64,000 nt of DNA from Polynucleobacter asymbioticus (GTDB lineage Bacteria > Pseudomonadota > Gammaproteobacteria > Burkholderiales > Burkholderiaceae). Position 1 is the first letter of the stretch, and the number at the start of each line of letters is the position of its first letter. Both the position numbers and the translations under genes were made by a program. The DNA lies in NCBI RefSeq assembly GCF_018687575.1, contig NZ_CP061297.1, forward strand, positions 1,308,821 through 1,372,820, read 5' to 3'. The notes beneath the pieces are model-generated. The model was given only the letters and a program-made list of their open reading frames with translations. It made no database searches and was not told where the DNA came from. Of this stretch, positions 8,626-16,103 are shown piece by piece.

Positions 8626-9798
8626 ATGTCAGTCACCCAAAGTACTCTGCCTTTTATTCCGTTTACGCGCCCACACTTCAATCAAGAAACAATTGATGCG
8701 GTTGCAGAGGTATTACGCTCTGGTTGGGTAACTTCGGGACCAAAACTAGCAGAGTTTGAGGCTGCCTTAAGTCAATACTTTGGTGGTCGCCCAGTGCGTT
8801 GTTTTGCCAACGGCACAGCGACTATGAAAATCGCATTGCAAGTTGCGGGCATTGGCCCTGGTGATGAAGTCATTACTACTCCAATCTCGTGGGTTGCCAC
8901 TTCCAATGTCATTTTGAGCGTAGGTGCTACGCCTGTGTTTGTGGATATTGATCCTGTCACTCGCAATATTGATTTAAGCAAGCTGAGTGCAGCAGTTACA
9001 TCGAAGACGCGCGCCATCATGCCGGTTTACTTGGCTGGGCTACCCGTCAATATGGATCAACTCTATGAGCTTGCGAAGCAATACAAGCTACGCGTGATTG
9101 AAGATGCAGCGCAAGCATTTGGCTCGCAGTGGAATGGGCAAAAGATCGGTAGCATCGGTGATCTTGTGAGCTTTAGTTTTCAAGCCAATAAAAATTTATC
9201 TACCGTTGAAGGCGGCTGTCTAGTTCTCAACAATGCTGACGAAGCAAAGCTTGCAGAGAAGCTTCGTCTGCAAGGTCTCACACGCCAAGGCATGGATGGG
9301 ATGGACGTAGATGTACTTGGCGGTAAGGACAATTTGACAGATGTGAACGCCGTGATTGGATTACATCAACTCAAACAGTTACCAGAGTTTCAGGCACGCA
9401 GGACTGCCTTAGCTAGACAGTACTTTGATGTCATTCGTAGTGAAGTGCAATCTGCTGGTTTAGGTATTTTGAATTTAGAACTGCCAGTTGAAAACTTCAC
9501 CGACAGTAATTGGCACATGTTCCAAGTCGTACTCCCTCTTGAGCAACTGAATGTGGATCGCGCGCAAGTAATGACTGAACTGAAAGATCTGGGTATTGGC
9601 ACTGGAGTGCATTACCCGGCAATTACTGGCTTCACGCTGTATCAAAAGCTGGGTTACCAAGTTTCAGCCACTCCGGTAGCGGAGCGTATTGGTCGCTCTA
9701 TCTTGACCCTCCCCCTTTTCCCGGGCATGGCAGATGCAGATATTGGCCGCATAGCTAGCGCTTTTGTTGGAATTCTGAAGAAACACTACAAAAACTAG
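8626..9798 (+). CDS. arnB: UDP-4-amino-4-deoxy-L-arabinose--oxoglutarate aminotransferase
   Basis: DegT/DnrJ/EryC1-type PLP aminotransferase of 390 residues that converts UDP-4-keto-arabinose to UDP-L-Ara4N with glutamate as amino donor. The PLP lysine is Lys189 in SFSFQANKNLSTVEGG; VIEDAAQAFGS (158-168) and the TTPISWVATSN loop (84-94) are family motifs, and the N-terminal PFTRPHF is typical of ArnB. It lies 15 bases after arnT and 31 before arnC. Other members of this family make different amino sugars, but the operon context makes ArnB the best assignment. Confidence 0.9.
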   Translation: MSVTQSTLPFIPFTRPHFNQETIDAVAEVLRSGWVTSGPKLAEFEAALSQYFGGRPVRCFANGTATMKIALQVAGIGPGDEVITTPISWVATSNVILSVGATPVFVDIDPVTRNIDLSKLSAAVTSKTRAIMPVYLAGLPVNMDQLYELAKQYKLRVIEDAAQAFGSQWNGQKIGSIGDLVSFSFQANKNLSTVEGGCLVLNNADEAKLAEKLRLQGLTRQGMDGMDVDVLGGKDNLTDVNAVIGLHQLKQLPEFQARRTALARQYFDVIRSEVQSAGLGILNLELPVENFTDSNWHMFQVVLPLEQLNVDRAQVMTELKDLGIGTGVHYPAITGFTLYQKLGYQVSATPVAERIGRSILTLPLFPGMADADIGRIASAFVGILKKHYKN

Positions 9799-9829
9799 AG
9801 TCGAGAGCAGAATCAGGCAAAATTGCAGC

Positions 9830-10801
9830 ATGACTGCAAATTTAGCTACCCAAGCCTGCAATCCAACACTCAGCATTGTTATCCCCGTTTATAACGAGGA
9901 AGACGGCCTTCAAGCCCTCTTTGATCGCCTATATCCTGCGCTAGATGTTATGGCCAGCAAGCGCAACATTGCCTATGAAGTGGTGTTTGTGAATGATGGC
10001 AGCAAAGATCGCTCTGCCGGCATCTTGGCCAAGCAAGTTGAATTGCGTCCTGATGTCACTCGTGCAGTCTTGTTTCACAGCAACTTTGGTCAGCACATGG
10101 CCATCATGGCTGGCTTTGAATATTCCCGCGGGGAACACATCATTACCCTCGACGCTGATTTACAGAATCCCCCCGAAGAAATTGACGCCTTGGTAAATGA
10201 ATTACTGAAAGGTCATGACTACGTTGGCACTATTCGCGCGGATCGTCGTGACAGCTTCTTCAGAAAATTTGCCTCCCGCGCCATGAATCATTTGCGCGAG
10301 AAAATTACTCGTATCACCATGACTGATCAAGGCTGTATGCTACGTGGCTACAGCCGTCGCATCGTCGACCTGGTGCGTCAGTGCGATGAAAGCAACACCT
10401 TTATTCCAGCGCTGGCTTACACCTTCGCATCCAATCCCACTGAGATCAGTGTCAAGCATGAAGAACGCTTTGCTGGTGAATCGAAATACAGTCTCTATCA
10501 ACTCATACGCTTGAACTTTGATTTGGTGACCGGCTTCTCCGTAATGCCTTTGCAGATTTTCTCGATCTTGGGAATGTTGCTGGCAATGGCTGCAGGCAGC
10601 CTTTTTATATACCTCTTAGTTCGCCGCTTCGTTTTAGGTGCCGAGGTTGAAGGGGTTTTCACACTCTTCGCCCTCACCTTCTTCTTAATTGGCGTAATGC
10701 TATTTGGCCTTGGCTTACTCGGTGAATACATTGGTCGCATCTACCAACAGGTTCGTGAGCGTCCACGCTATGTTGTGCAAACTGTTTTAGAGAAAAAATA
10801 A
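9830..10801 (+). CDS. arnC: Undecaprenyl-phosphate 4-deoxy-4-formamido-L-arabinose transferase
   Basis: GT2-family membrane glycosyltransferase of 323 residues that loads formylated L-Ara4N onto undecaprenyl phosphate. The GT-A domain shows LSIVIPVYNEEDGL (14-27), FVNDGSKDRS (53-62) and the metal-binding LDADLQNPPEE (107-117). Two hydrophobic transmembrane segments follow at about 237-260 and 270-297, the usual ArnC topology. It is followed immediately, without a spacer base, by the formyltransferase gene that makes its substrate. Confidence 0.93.
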   Translation: MTANLATQACNPTLSIVIPVYNEEDGLQALFDRLYPALDVMASKRNIAYEVVFVNDGSKDRSAGILAKQVELRPDVTRAVLFHSNFGQHMAIMAGFEYSRGEHIITLDADLQNPPEEIDALVNELLKGHDYVGTIRADRRDSFFRKFASRAMNHLREKITRITMTDQGCMLRGYSRRIVDLVRQCDESNTFIPALAYTFASNPTEISVKHEERFAGESKYSLYQLIRLNFDLVTGFSVMPLQIFSILGMLLAMAAGSLFIYLLVRRFVLGAEVEGVFTLFALTFFLIGVMLFGLGLLGEYIGRIYQQVRERPRYVVQTVLEKK

Positions 10802-11671
10802 TTGCACGCAGTCGTCTTTGCTTATCACGATGTTGGCGTGAATTGCCTGAAGGCATTACTGGGCGCAGGCATTCAAATAGATCTAGTGGTTACCCATCAA
10901 GATGATCCAAATGAGAATGTCTGGTTTGGGAGCGTTGCTAAACTTTGTGAGGATAAAAAAATTCCTTACATCACACCAGATGCAAATCAGTTAATCGATC
11001 TCGTGCCGCAGATTCAGAAACTGGTACCCGATTACCTTTTTTCTTTTTACTACCGCCACATGATTCCAGCGGAACTCTTGGCCTGCGCCAAGATTGGTGC
11101 CTTGAATATGCACGGCTCATTGCTGCCAAAGTTCCGTGGGCGAGCGCCAGTCAATTGGGCCATTCTTCATGGAGAAACTGAAACTGGCGCCACATTGCAC
11201 ATCATGGAAGCCAAGCCAGATGCGGGAGATATTGTGGGACAGTCAGCCATCTCGATTGGCCCCAATGAAACTGCTACGGAAGTGTTTGGCAAAGTCAGTC
11301 AAGCAGCGGTTAAGGTAATAAATCAGGTATTACCTGAGCTAGTTCAGGGTCACATCCCCAGAAAGCCCAATAATCTGGCTCAGGGTAGCTATTTTGGCGG
11401 TCGTAAGCCTGCAGATGGGCAAATTCTTTGGCAACAGACGGCCCAGCAGGTACATAACCTTGTGAGAGCTGTTGCACCCCCTTATCCCGGGGCTTTTACC
11501 GACTGGCAAGGTCAACGCAGGATCGTGGCTCGTACCAGCCTAGAGGGGCCGTTTCCAGAGGAGCTAGATCTTCAGGTTCCCGGCATCCAAGTGGTTGATA
11601 ATCAGGTATTCGGCGTTTGCGGTGACCAAAAAGTAGTAGCGATACTGGAATGGTTCCCAGCAAATAGCTAA
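10802..11671 (+). CDS. arnA: UDP-L-Ara4N formyltransferase (stand-alone ArnA N-terminal half)
   Basis: Formyltransferase of 289 residues that uses N10-formyltetrahydrofolate to formylate UDP-L-Ara4N. The catalytic triad of ArnA is present at the same numbers as in E. coli: Asn102 and His104 in LNMHGSLLPK, and Asp140 in KPDAGDIV; the folate loop is FRGRAPVNWA. In enterobacteria this domain is fused to the decarboxylase; here the two halves are separate genes 45 bases apart. The start is TTG at 10802, directly after the arnC stop codon at 10799-10801, with MHAVVFAYHDVG matching the family N-terminus, so there is no better in-frame start. Confidence 0.92.
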   Translation: MHAVVFAYHDVGVNCLKALLGAGIQIDLVVTHQDDPNENVWFGSVAKLCEDKKIPYITPDANQLIDLVPQIQKLVPDYLFSFYYRHMIPAELLACAKIGALNMHGSLLPKFRGRAPVNWAILHGETETGATLHIMEAKPDAGDIVGQSAISIGPNETATEVFGKVSQAAVKVINQVLPELVQGHIPRKPNNLAQGSYFGGRKPADGQILWQQTAQQVHNLVRAVAPPYPGAFTDWQGQRRIVARTSLEGPFPEELDLQVPGIQVVDNQVFGVCGDQKVVAILEWFPANS

Positions 11672-11716
11672 CAAATTAAAAGTAGCACCCTTTAGATTAA
11701 AAACGAGGCAGTAAAG

Positions 11717-12763
11717 ATGAAAAAAGTACTCATTCTTGGCGTAAATGGCTTTATCGGTCACCACTTATCAAAGCGCATCCTAGAGACAACCGATTGGGAT
11801 GTCTATGGCATGGATATGCAAAATGATCGCCTTGGTGATTTGGTAAACCATCCCCGCATGCATTTCTTTGAGGGTGATATCACCATCAATAAAGAGTGGG
11901 TTGAATATCACATCCGCAAATGCGACGTCATTCTGCCTTTGGTAGCAATCGCGACCCCAGCAACTTACGTTCAGCAGCCGCTCAAAGTATTTGAGCTCGA
12001 CTTCGAAGCCAATTTACCTATCGTGCGCTCAGCCGTTAAATACAAAAAGCATTTGGTGTTTCCATCTACCTCCGAAGTCTATGGCATGTGTGAAGATGGC
12101 GAATTTGACCCCGCCAAATCCAATATGGTTTACGGTCCGATCAATAAACCACGCTGGATCTATGCTTGTTCTAAGCAATTGATGGACCGCGTAATTTGGG
12201 GTTACGGCATGGAAGGTTTGCGCTTTACCCTCTTCCGCCCATTTAACTGGATTGGCCCTGGTCTAGATAGCATCTACACACCAAAAGAAGGCTCTTCACG
12301 TGTAGTAACTCAGTTCCTAGGTCACATCGTTCGTGGCGAACCAATCAATGTTGTTGATGGTGGCGCCCAGAAACGCGCCTTTACTTACGTTGATGATGGT
12401 ATCGACGCCTTAATGCGCATCATCGATAACAAAGATGGTGTTGCGAACGGCAAGATCTATAACATTGGTAACCCAAAGAACAATCACTCTATTCGTGAAC
12501 TCGCGAATCAAATGTTGGAAATTGCTCGCAGCATTCCAGAGTACGCAAAGACAGCGAATGAAGTGAAGATTGTAGAAACGACTTCTGGTGCTTACTACGG
12601 CGAAGGCTATCAAGACGTTCAGAATCGCGTTCCTGCAATTGACAACACGATGAGTGAATTGGGCTGGAAGCCAACCACCAATATGAACGATGCGCTGAAG
12701 AATATTTTTGAAGCCTATCGTGAAGATGTGGAAAAAGCACGCCACCTGGTTGATAACGAATAA
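11717..12763 (+). CDS. arnA: UDP-glucuronate decarboxylase / UDP-4-keto-pentose synthase (ArnA C-terminal half)
   Basis: Short-chain dehydrogenase of 348 residues that oxidatively decarboxylates UDP-glucuronate to UDP-4-keto-arabinose, the ArnB substrate. The NAD-binding motif is GVNGFIG (8-14), the catalytic YxxxK is Tyr149/Lys153 in IYACSK, STSEVYG lies at 117-123, and the GGAQKRAFTYVDD segment holds the arginine equivalent to E. coli ArnA Arg619. A relative in other bacteria is described as bifunctional UDP-4-keto-pentose/UDP-xylose synthase. It has a good ribosome binding site (GAGG upstream of 11717). UDP-glucose dehydrogenase (ugd), needed upstream in the pathway, is not in the window. 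Confidence 0.92.
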   Translation: MKKVLILGVNGFIGHHLSKRILETTDWDVYGMDMQNDRLGDLVNHPRMHFFEGDITINKEWVEYHIRKCDVILPLVAIATPATYVQQPLKVFELDFEANLPIVRSAVKYKKHLVFPSTSEVYGMCEDGEFDPAKSNMVYGPINKPRWIYACSKQLMDRVIWGYGMEGLRFTLFRPFNWIGPGLDSIYTPKEGSSRVVTQFLGHIVRGEPINVVDGGAQKRAFTYVDDGIDALMRIIDNKDGVANGKIYNIGNPKNNHSIRELANQMLEIARSIPEYAKTANEVKIVETTSGAYYGEGYQDVQNRVPAIDNTMSELGWKPTTNMNDALKNIFEAYREDVEKARHLVDNE

Positions 12764-12775
12764 GCACCGAGGTTC

Positions 12776-13693
12776 ATGGCTAAGATTGCACTCAAGGTAG
12801 ATGTTGATACCTTACGCGGTACCAAAGAAGGCGTCCCTAATCTAGCGCGTACACTTGAGCGCTTTGGCCTTAAAGCCACCTTCTTATTCAGCTTAGGGCC
12901 AGACCATACTGGCTGGGCACTTAAGCGCGTCTTTAGGCCAGGCTTTCTCAAGAAAGTGAGCCGCACTTCCGTTGTGGAGCACTACGGTATTAAGACTCTG
13001 CTTTACGGCGTTCTTCTTCCCGGACCAGATATTGGCAAACAAGCGGCAACTGAAATGCGTGCGATTGATGCTGCTGGCCATGAAACCGGAATTCATACTT
13101 GGGATCATGTGGCTTGGCAAGATGCCGTGCGCAATCGTGACCCTGAGTGGACTAAAGCGCAGATGCAAAAAAGCTGGGATCGTTTTGTGGAAATCTTTGG
13201 CCACCCACCAGTTACTTATGGCGCAGCTGGCTGGCAAATGAATGAGGCTGCTTTTGAGCAGCTTGATCAATGGGGCATCAAATATTCTTCCGATGGCAGA
13301 GCTGAACCTAACTTGATGCCCTATCGTTTTGTACTGCCCTCTGGCAAAGCAAAACATGTCCAGTACCCCACTACACTCCCGACTTTTGATGAGTTGATTG
13401 GTATTGATGATGCTGATGAGTTTGGTGCCGTGAAGAAGCTCCTGGAAATCACCCAAAGCAATCCAAATGATCAAGTTTTTACACTGCATGCCGAGCTTGA
13501 AGGTCAAAAGCTCCTACCCGCCTTTGAGCAACTCTTGGCTGGCTGGCTGAATCAAGGGCATGACCTGGTTACCATGGGTGAGCTTCATCAATCTTGGGAA
13601 GCCACCAAGCAACTCGATAAAATAGCCGTACAGCCCGTCACCTGGGGAGAGATTCCCAACCGAAGTGGCGAACTCATTTTGCAAGCCGTATAA
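12776..13693 (+). CDS. arnD: 4-deoxy-4-formamido-L-arabinose-phosphoundecaprenol deformylase
   Basis: NodB-type polysaccharide deacetylase family enzyme of 305 residues that removes the formyl group from lipid-linked L-Ara4FN so the sugar can be flipped and transferred. It starts MAKIALKVDVDTLRGT, with the metal-binding Asp in the first strand, and continues with GHETGIHTWDHVAWQD, the His-x-x-x-His metal motif of the family, and VTYGAAGWQMNE. It follows the decarboxylase gene by 12 bases and ends the arn block; the bcp gene follows 32 bases later. Confidence 0.92.
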   Translation: MAKIALKVDVDTLRGTKEGVPNLARTLERFGLKATFLFSLGPDHTGWALKRVFRPGFLKKVSRTSVVEHYGIKTLLYGVLLPGPDIGKQAATEMRAIDAAGHETGIHTWDHVAWQDAVRNRDPEWTKAQMQKSWDRFVEIFGHPPVTYGAAGWQMNEAAFEQLDQWGIKYSSDGRAEPNLMPYRFVLPSGKAKHVQYPTTLPTFDELIGIDDADEFGAVKKLLEITQSNPNDQVFTLHAELEGQKLLPAFEQLLAGWLNQGHDLVTMGELHQSWEATKQLDKIAVQPVTWGEIPNRSGELILQAV

Positions 13694-13725
13694 GTAGTAC
13701 AAAAGTTAATTAAGAGAGTCTCATC

Positions 13726-14193
13726 ATGACAGTAGAAATCGGTAAACCAATGCCCCAATGCGCAATCCCAGCAACATCAGGATTGACCTTCACACCAGAT
13801 TCAGCCAAAGGTAAAAAACTGGTTGTCTACTTTTATCCAAAAGACATGACTCCTGGTTGCACTGCGGAGTCTGGTGAATTCCGTGACAACATTGATGCCT
13901 TTACTAAAGCCAATACTTTGGTTGTTGGCGTATCTCGGGATAGCCTCAAATCTCATGACAACTTCCGCAGCAAGCTTGAGTTGCCATTTGAGCTTGTTGC
14001 TGACACCGAAGAAATCCTATGCCAAATTTTTGGCGTAATGAAGATGAAGAATATGTACGGTAAACAGGTTCGTGGTGTTGAGCGCAGTACCTTCCTTTTT
14101 GACTCTTCGGGCAAGCTCGTTAAAGAGTGGCGCGGCCTTAAGGTTCCCGGTCATGTGACAGAGGTATTACAAGCCGCCCAAGCTACTCAATAA
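13726..14193 (+). CDS. bcp: Thioredoxin-dependent peroxiredoxin, Bcp/PrxQ family
   Basis: Reduces peroxides with a cysteine thiol. The 155 residues contain the peroxidatic Cys45 in KDMTPGCTAESGEF. In E. coli Bcp the resolving cysteine is at 50; here position 50 is glycine, while Cys99 (EEILCQIF) is retained and Cys12 is an additional cysteine. The enzyme is therefore probably a one-cysteine or atypical PrxQ. It has a good ribosome binding site (GAGAG at about 13712-13716). It follows the arn genes in the same direction and could share their transcript. Confidence 0.93.
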   Translation: MTVEIGKPMPQCAIPATSGLTFTPDSAKGKKLVVYFYPKDMTPGCTAESGEFRDNIDAFTKANTLVVGVSRDSLKSHDNFRSKLELPFELVADTEEILCQIFGVMKMKNMYGKQVRGVERSTFLFDSSGKLVKEWRGLKVPGHVTEVLQAAQATQ

Positions 14194-14250
14194 TTTTTTT
14201 AAATTAATTTAATCCGGGGTACTTGCAAAGCCCCAAATTTGGGGTAAAGT
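14192..14250 (+). promoter_or_regulatory. Strong promoter candidate with AT-rich upstream element and palindromic spacer
   Basis: Just after the bcp stop lies an AT-rich stretch including the perfect palindrome TTAAATTAATTTAA (14199-14212), well placed for an UP element. A -35-like TTGCAA (14223-14228) and a -10-like TAAAGT (14245-14250) are separated by 16 bases. The spacer contains the perfect 14-bp palindrome CCCCAAATTTGGGG (14231-14244), a plausible operator that would block RNA polymerase if bound. It should drive the leader or small RNA at about 14257 and phoH behind it. This is by inspection only. Confidence 0.55.
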
Positions 14251-14256
14251 TGTTCA

Positions 14257-14413
14257 TATGCACCGTAAACGACGGGAAAGTCTAACAGTCCGTTTGACTC
14301 ATCAGCCTGAATACTTCATAACAGGCTCGGTAAACAACCCCCGCCGTTTTACAGATCGTTTTGCACCCAGTTTCGTTATAAACCGTCAATGCAATCCGCT
14401 TGACGGTTTTTTC
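14257..14413 (+). ncRNA. Candidate small RNA or attenuator leader of phoH
   Basis: From the predicted transcription start near 14257 to the intrinsic terminator at 14380-14413 is about 157 nt with no convincing gene. It contains a stem-loop AGCCTG/CAGGCT (14304-14309 with 14322-14327) and, near the 5' end, CCGT/ACGG pairings. The terminator ends only 6 bases before the phoH ribosome binding site (GGAGAG, 14419-14424). The RNA could be an independent small RNA, or a leader in which the terminator controls read-through into phoH. I do not recognise a known riboswitch class. A 53-codon frame from ATG 14258 runs through the terminator and looks accidental. Confidence 0.5.
14380..14413 (+). terminator. 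Intrinsic terminator upstream of phoH
   Basis: A perfect 10-bp stem AAACCGTCAA / TTGACGGTTT (14380-14389 with 14400-14409), a 10-base loop, and a T-rich tail (TTTTTTCTTTT, 14407-14417). It lies upstream of the phoH start, not after a recognised gene other than bcp (about 190 bases back). Confidence 0.8.
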
Positions 14414-14429
14414 TTTTAGGAGAGTCTGC

Positions 14430-16103
14430 ATGCCATTGCCCCCAATCCCAACTCAAATTGCTGGCCAAGTAAAAATTAGTAGCAAAGACACTCCAAATTT
14501 AAAGAAACGTCCTGCCCCAGCAAAAACCGTTGCGATGGAAAGTCATGCTCCAGATTGGGCGATAGATACAGAGGAAGATCTTTCTGCTGCCGAAGTAGCG
14601 CTCGAGAAAATCAAAAGTGATCGCAGTCCAATTGCGCCACGTAATGACCGTAGCGATAAGAGGGCAGCAATCGTCCCAGAAAAACCAAAGCGCATTATTC
14701 GCACTGGTCCGCCAAGCCTCTTTGTACTCGATACCAATGTATTGATGCATGACCCTAGCTCTCTGTTCCGCTTTTCTGAACATGACCTCTTCTTGCCAAT
14801 GACCACCTTGGAGGAATTGGATAATCACAAGAAAGGGATGACAGAAGTTGCTCGTAATGCTCGTACCGTCAGCCGCTCTCTTGATCAACTGGTCGCCGGA
14901 ACTAGCGGCACCCTAGATGAAGGCATTCCGCTCAATAAGCTTGGCAATCAGGATGTCTCGGGCCGTCTCTTTTTCCAGACCAAACTTACCACCCAGGCAT
15001 TGCCAGAGGGTCTGCCTGAGGGTAAGGGTGACAATCTGATCCTCGCTGTTGTGAGCGAGCTCCAAAAGACACGTAAAGGCCAAGAAGTTGTTCTGGTATC
15101 CAAAGATATCAATATGCGTATTAAGGCTCGTGCCTTAGGTCTGCCTGCTGAAGACTATTTCAATGACCAGGTGCTGGAAGACCGAGACTTAATGTATTCC
15201 GGAGTCATGGCATTACCAGCAGACTTTTGGCCAAAGCATGGCAAAGATATGGAAAGCTGGGCTGACGGCAAATCCGGCACGATGTTTTATAGAGTCACCG
15301 GCCCTTCAGTGCCAAGCATGTTAGTCAATGAGTTTGTCTATCAAGAAAATCCAGACGGATCTACACCTTTTTATGCGCAAGTAAAAGAGATTAATGGCAA
15401 GACCGCCCTGCTGCAGACTTTGAGAGATTTTTCACATCAAAAGAACAATGTGTGGAGTGTGACTGCGCGCAATCGCGAACAAAACTTTGCAATGAACTTG
15501 CTGATGAACCCTGATGTGGATTTCATTACCTTGTTAGGTCAAGCCGGTACTGGTAAAACCCTTCTAGCCTTAGCCGCTGGCCTGGAGCAGGTCCTAGATA
15601 GCAAGCGCTATAACGAAATCATCATTACTCGCGCTACCGTTCCCGTTGGTGAAGATATTGGTTTCTTGCCCGGTACCGAAGAAGAAAAGATGCAGCCGTG
15701 GATGGGTGCATTTGACGACAACCTGGAGGTGCTGCAACGCAATGAAGATGGTGCTGGCGAATGGGGTCGCGCTGCTACGCAAGAATTGATTCGCTCACGC
15801 ATCAAAGTAAAGAGCATGAACTTCATGCGCGGCAGAACCTTTGTGAGCAAATTTGTGATTATTGACGAAGCGCAAAACTTAACTCCTAAACAAATGAAGA
15901 CTTTGGTCACTCGTGCAGGCCCAGGAACAAAGATTATCTGTTTAGGCAATATTGCACAGATCGACACACCCTATTTAACTGAAGGATCTTCAGGCCTAAC
16001 CTATGTAGTGGATCGCTTTAAGGGCTGGCGTCATGGTGGTCATGTGACTCTGGCTCGTGGCGAGCGCTCACGTCTTGCGGATCATGCTGCTGACGCACTC
16101 TAA
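14430..16103 (+). CDS. PhoH-like ATPase with N-terminal PIN domain
   Basis: Two-domain protein of 557 residues (PhoH2 / YlaK type). After a variable basic N-terminus of about 95 residues comes a PIN ribonuclease domain (FVLDTNVLMHDP, first catalytic Asp about residue 101; TTLEELDNHKKG), and then a PhoH ATPase domain with Walker A GQAGTGKT at about 370 and the Walker B-like FVIIDEAQNLTP. Family members couple RNA cleavage and ATP-driven RNA unwinding and are proposed to act in RNA turnover. The ATG at 14430 is chosen because GGAGAG lies 5 bases before it; a TTG 30 bases upstream is inside the terminator. It overlaps the next gene by 20 bases. Confidence 0.9.
   Translation: MPLPPIPTQIAGQVKISSKDTPNLKKRPAPAKTVAMESHAPDWAIDTEEDLSAAEVALEKIKSDRSPIAPRNDRSDKRAAIVPEKPKRIIRTGPPSLFVLDTNVLMHDPSSLFRFSEHDLFLPMTTLEELDNHKKGMTEVARNARTVSRSLDQLVAGTSGTLDEGIPLNKLGNQDVSGRLFFQTKLTTQALPEGLPEGKGDNLILAVVSELQKTRKGQEVVLVSKDINMRIKARALGLPAEDYFNDQVLEDRDLMYSGVMALPADFWPKHGKDMESWADGKSGTMFYRVTGPSVPSMLVNEFVYQENPDGSTPFYAQVKEINGKTALLQTLRDFSHQKNNVWSVTARNREQNFAMNLLMNPDVDFITLLGQAGTGKTLLALAAGLEQVLDSKRYNEIIITRATVPVGEDIGFLPGTEEEKMQPWMGAFDDNLEVLQRNEDGAGEWGRAATQELIRSRIKVKSMNFMRGRTFVSKFVIIDEAQNLTPKQMKTLVTRAGPGTKIICLGNIAQIDTPYLTEGSSGLTYVVDRFKGWRHGGHVTLARGERSRLADHAADAL

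Noticed and set aside
12410..13507. Minus-strand frames of 111 and 204 codons opposite the decarboxylase and arnD genes
   Set aside because: They are shadows of strongly conserved plus-strand genes, with no family motifs or ribosome binding sites.
14199..14212. TTAAATTAATTTAA as an attachment site or terminator
   Set aside because: No integrase or partner copy nearby and no GC stem; its place just upstream of a -35 fits an AT-rich promoter element better.
14258..14419. 53-codon frame from ATG 14258 through the phoH leader
   Set aside because: It reads through the terminator stem into the T-run (ending DGFFF), has no ribosome binding site and sits at the predicted transcription start; judged accidental.
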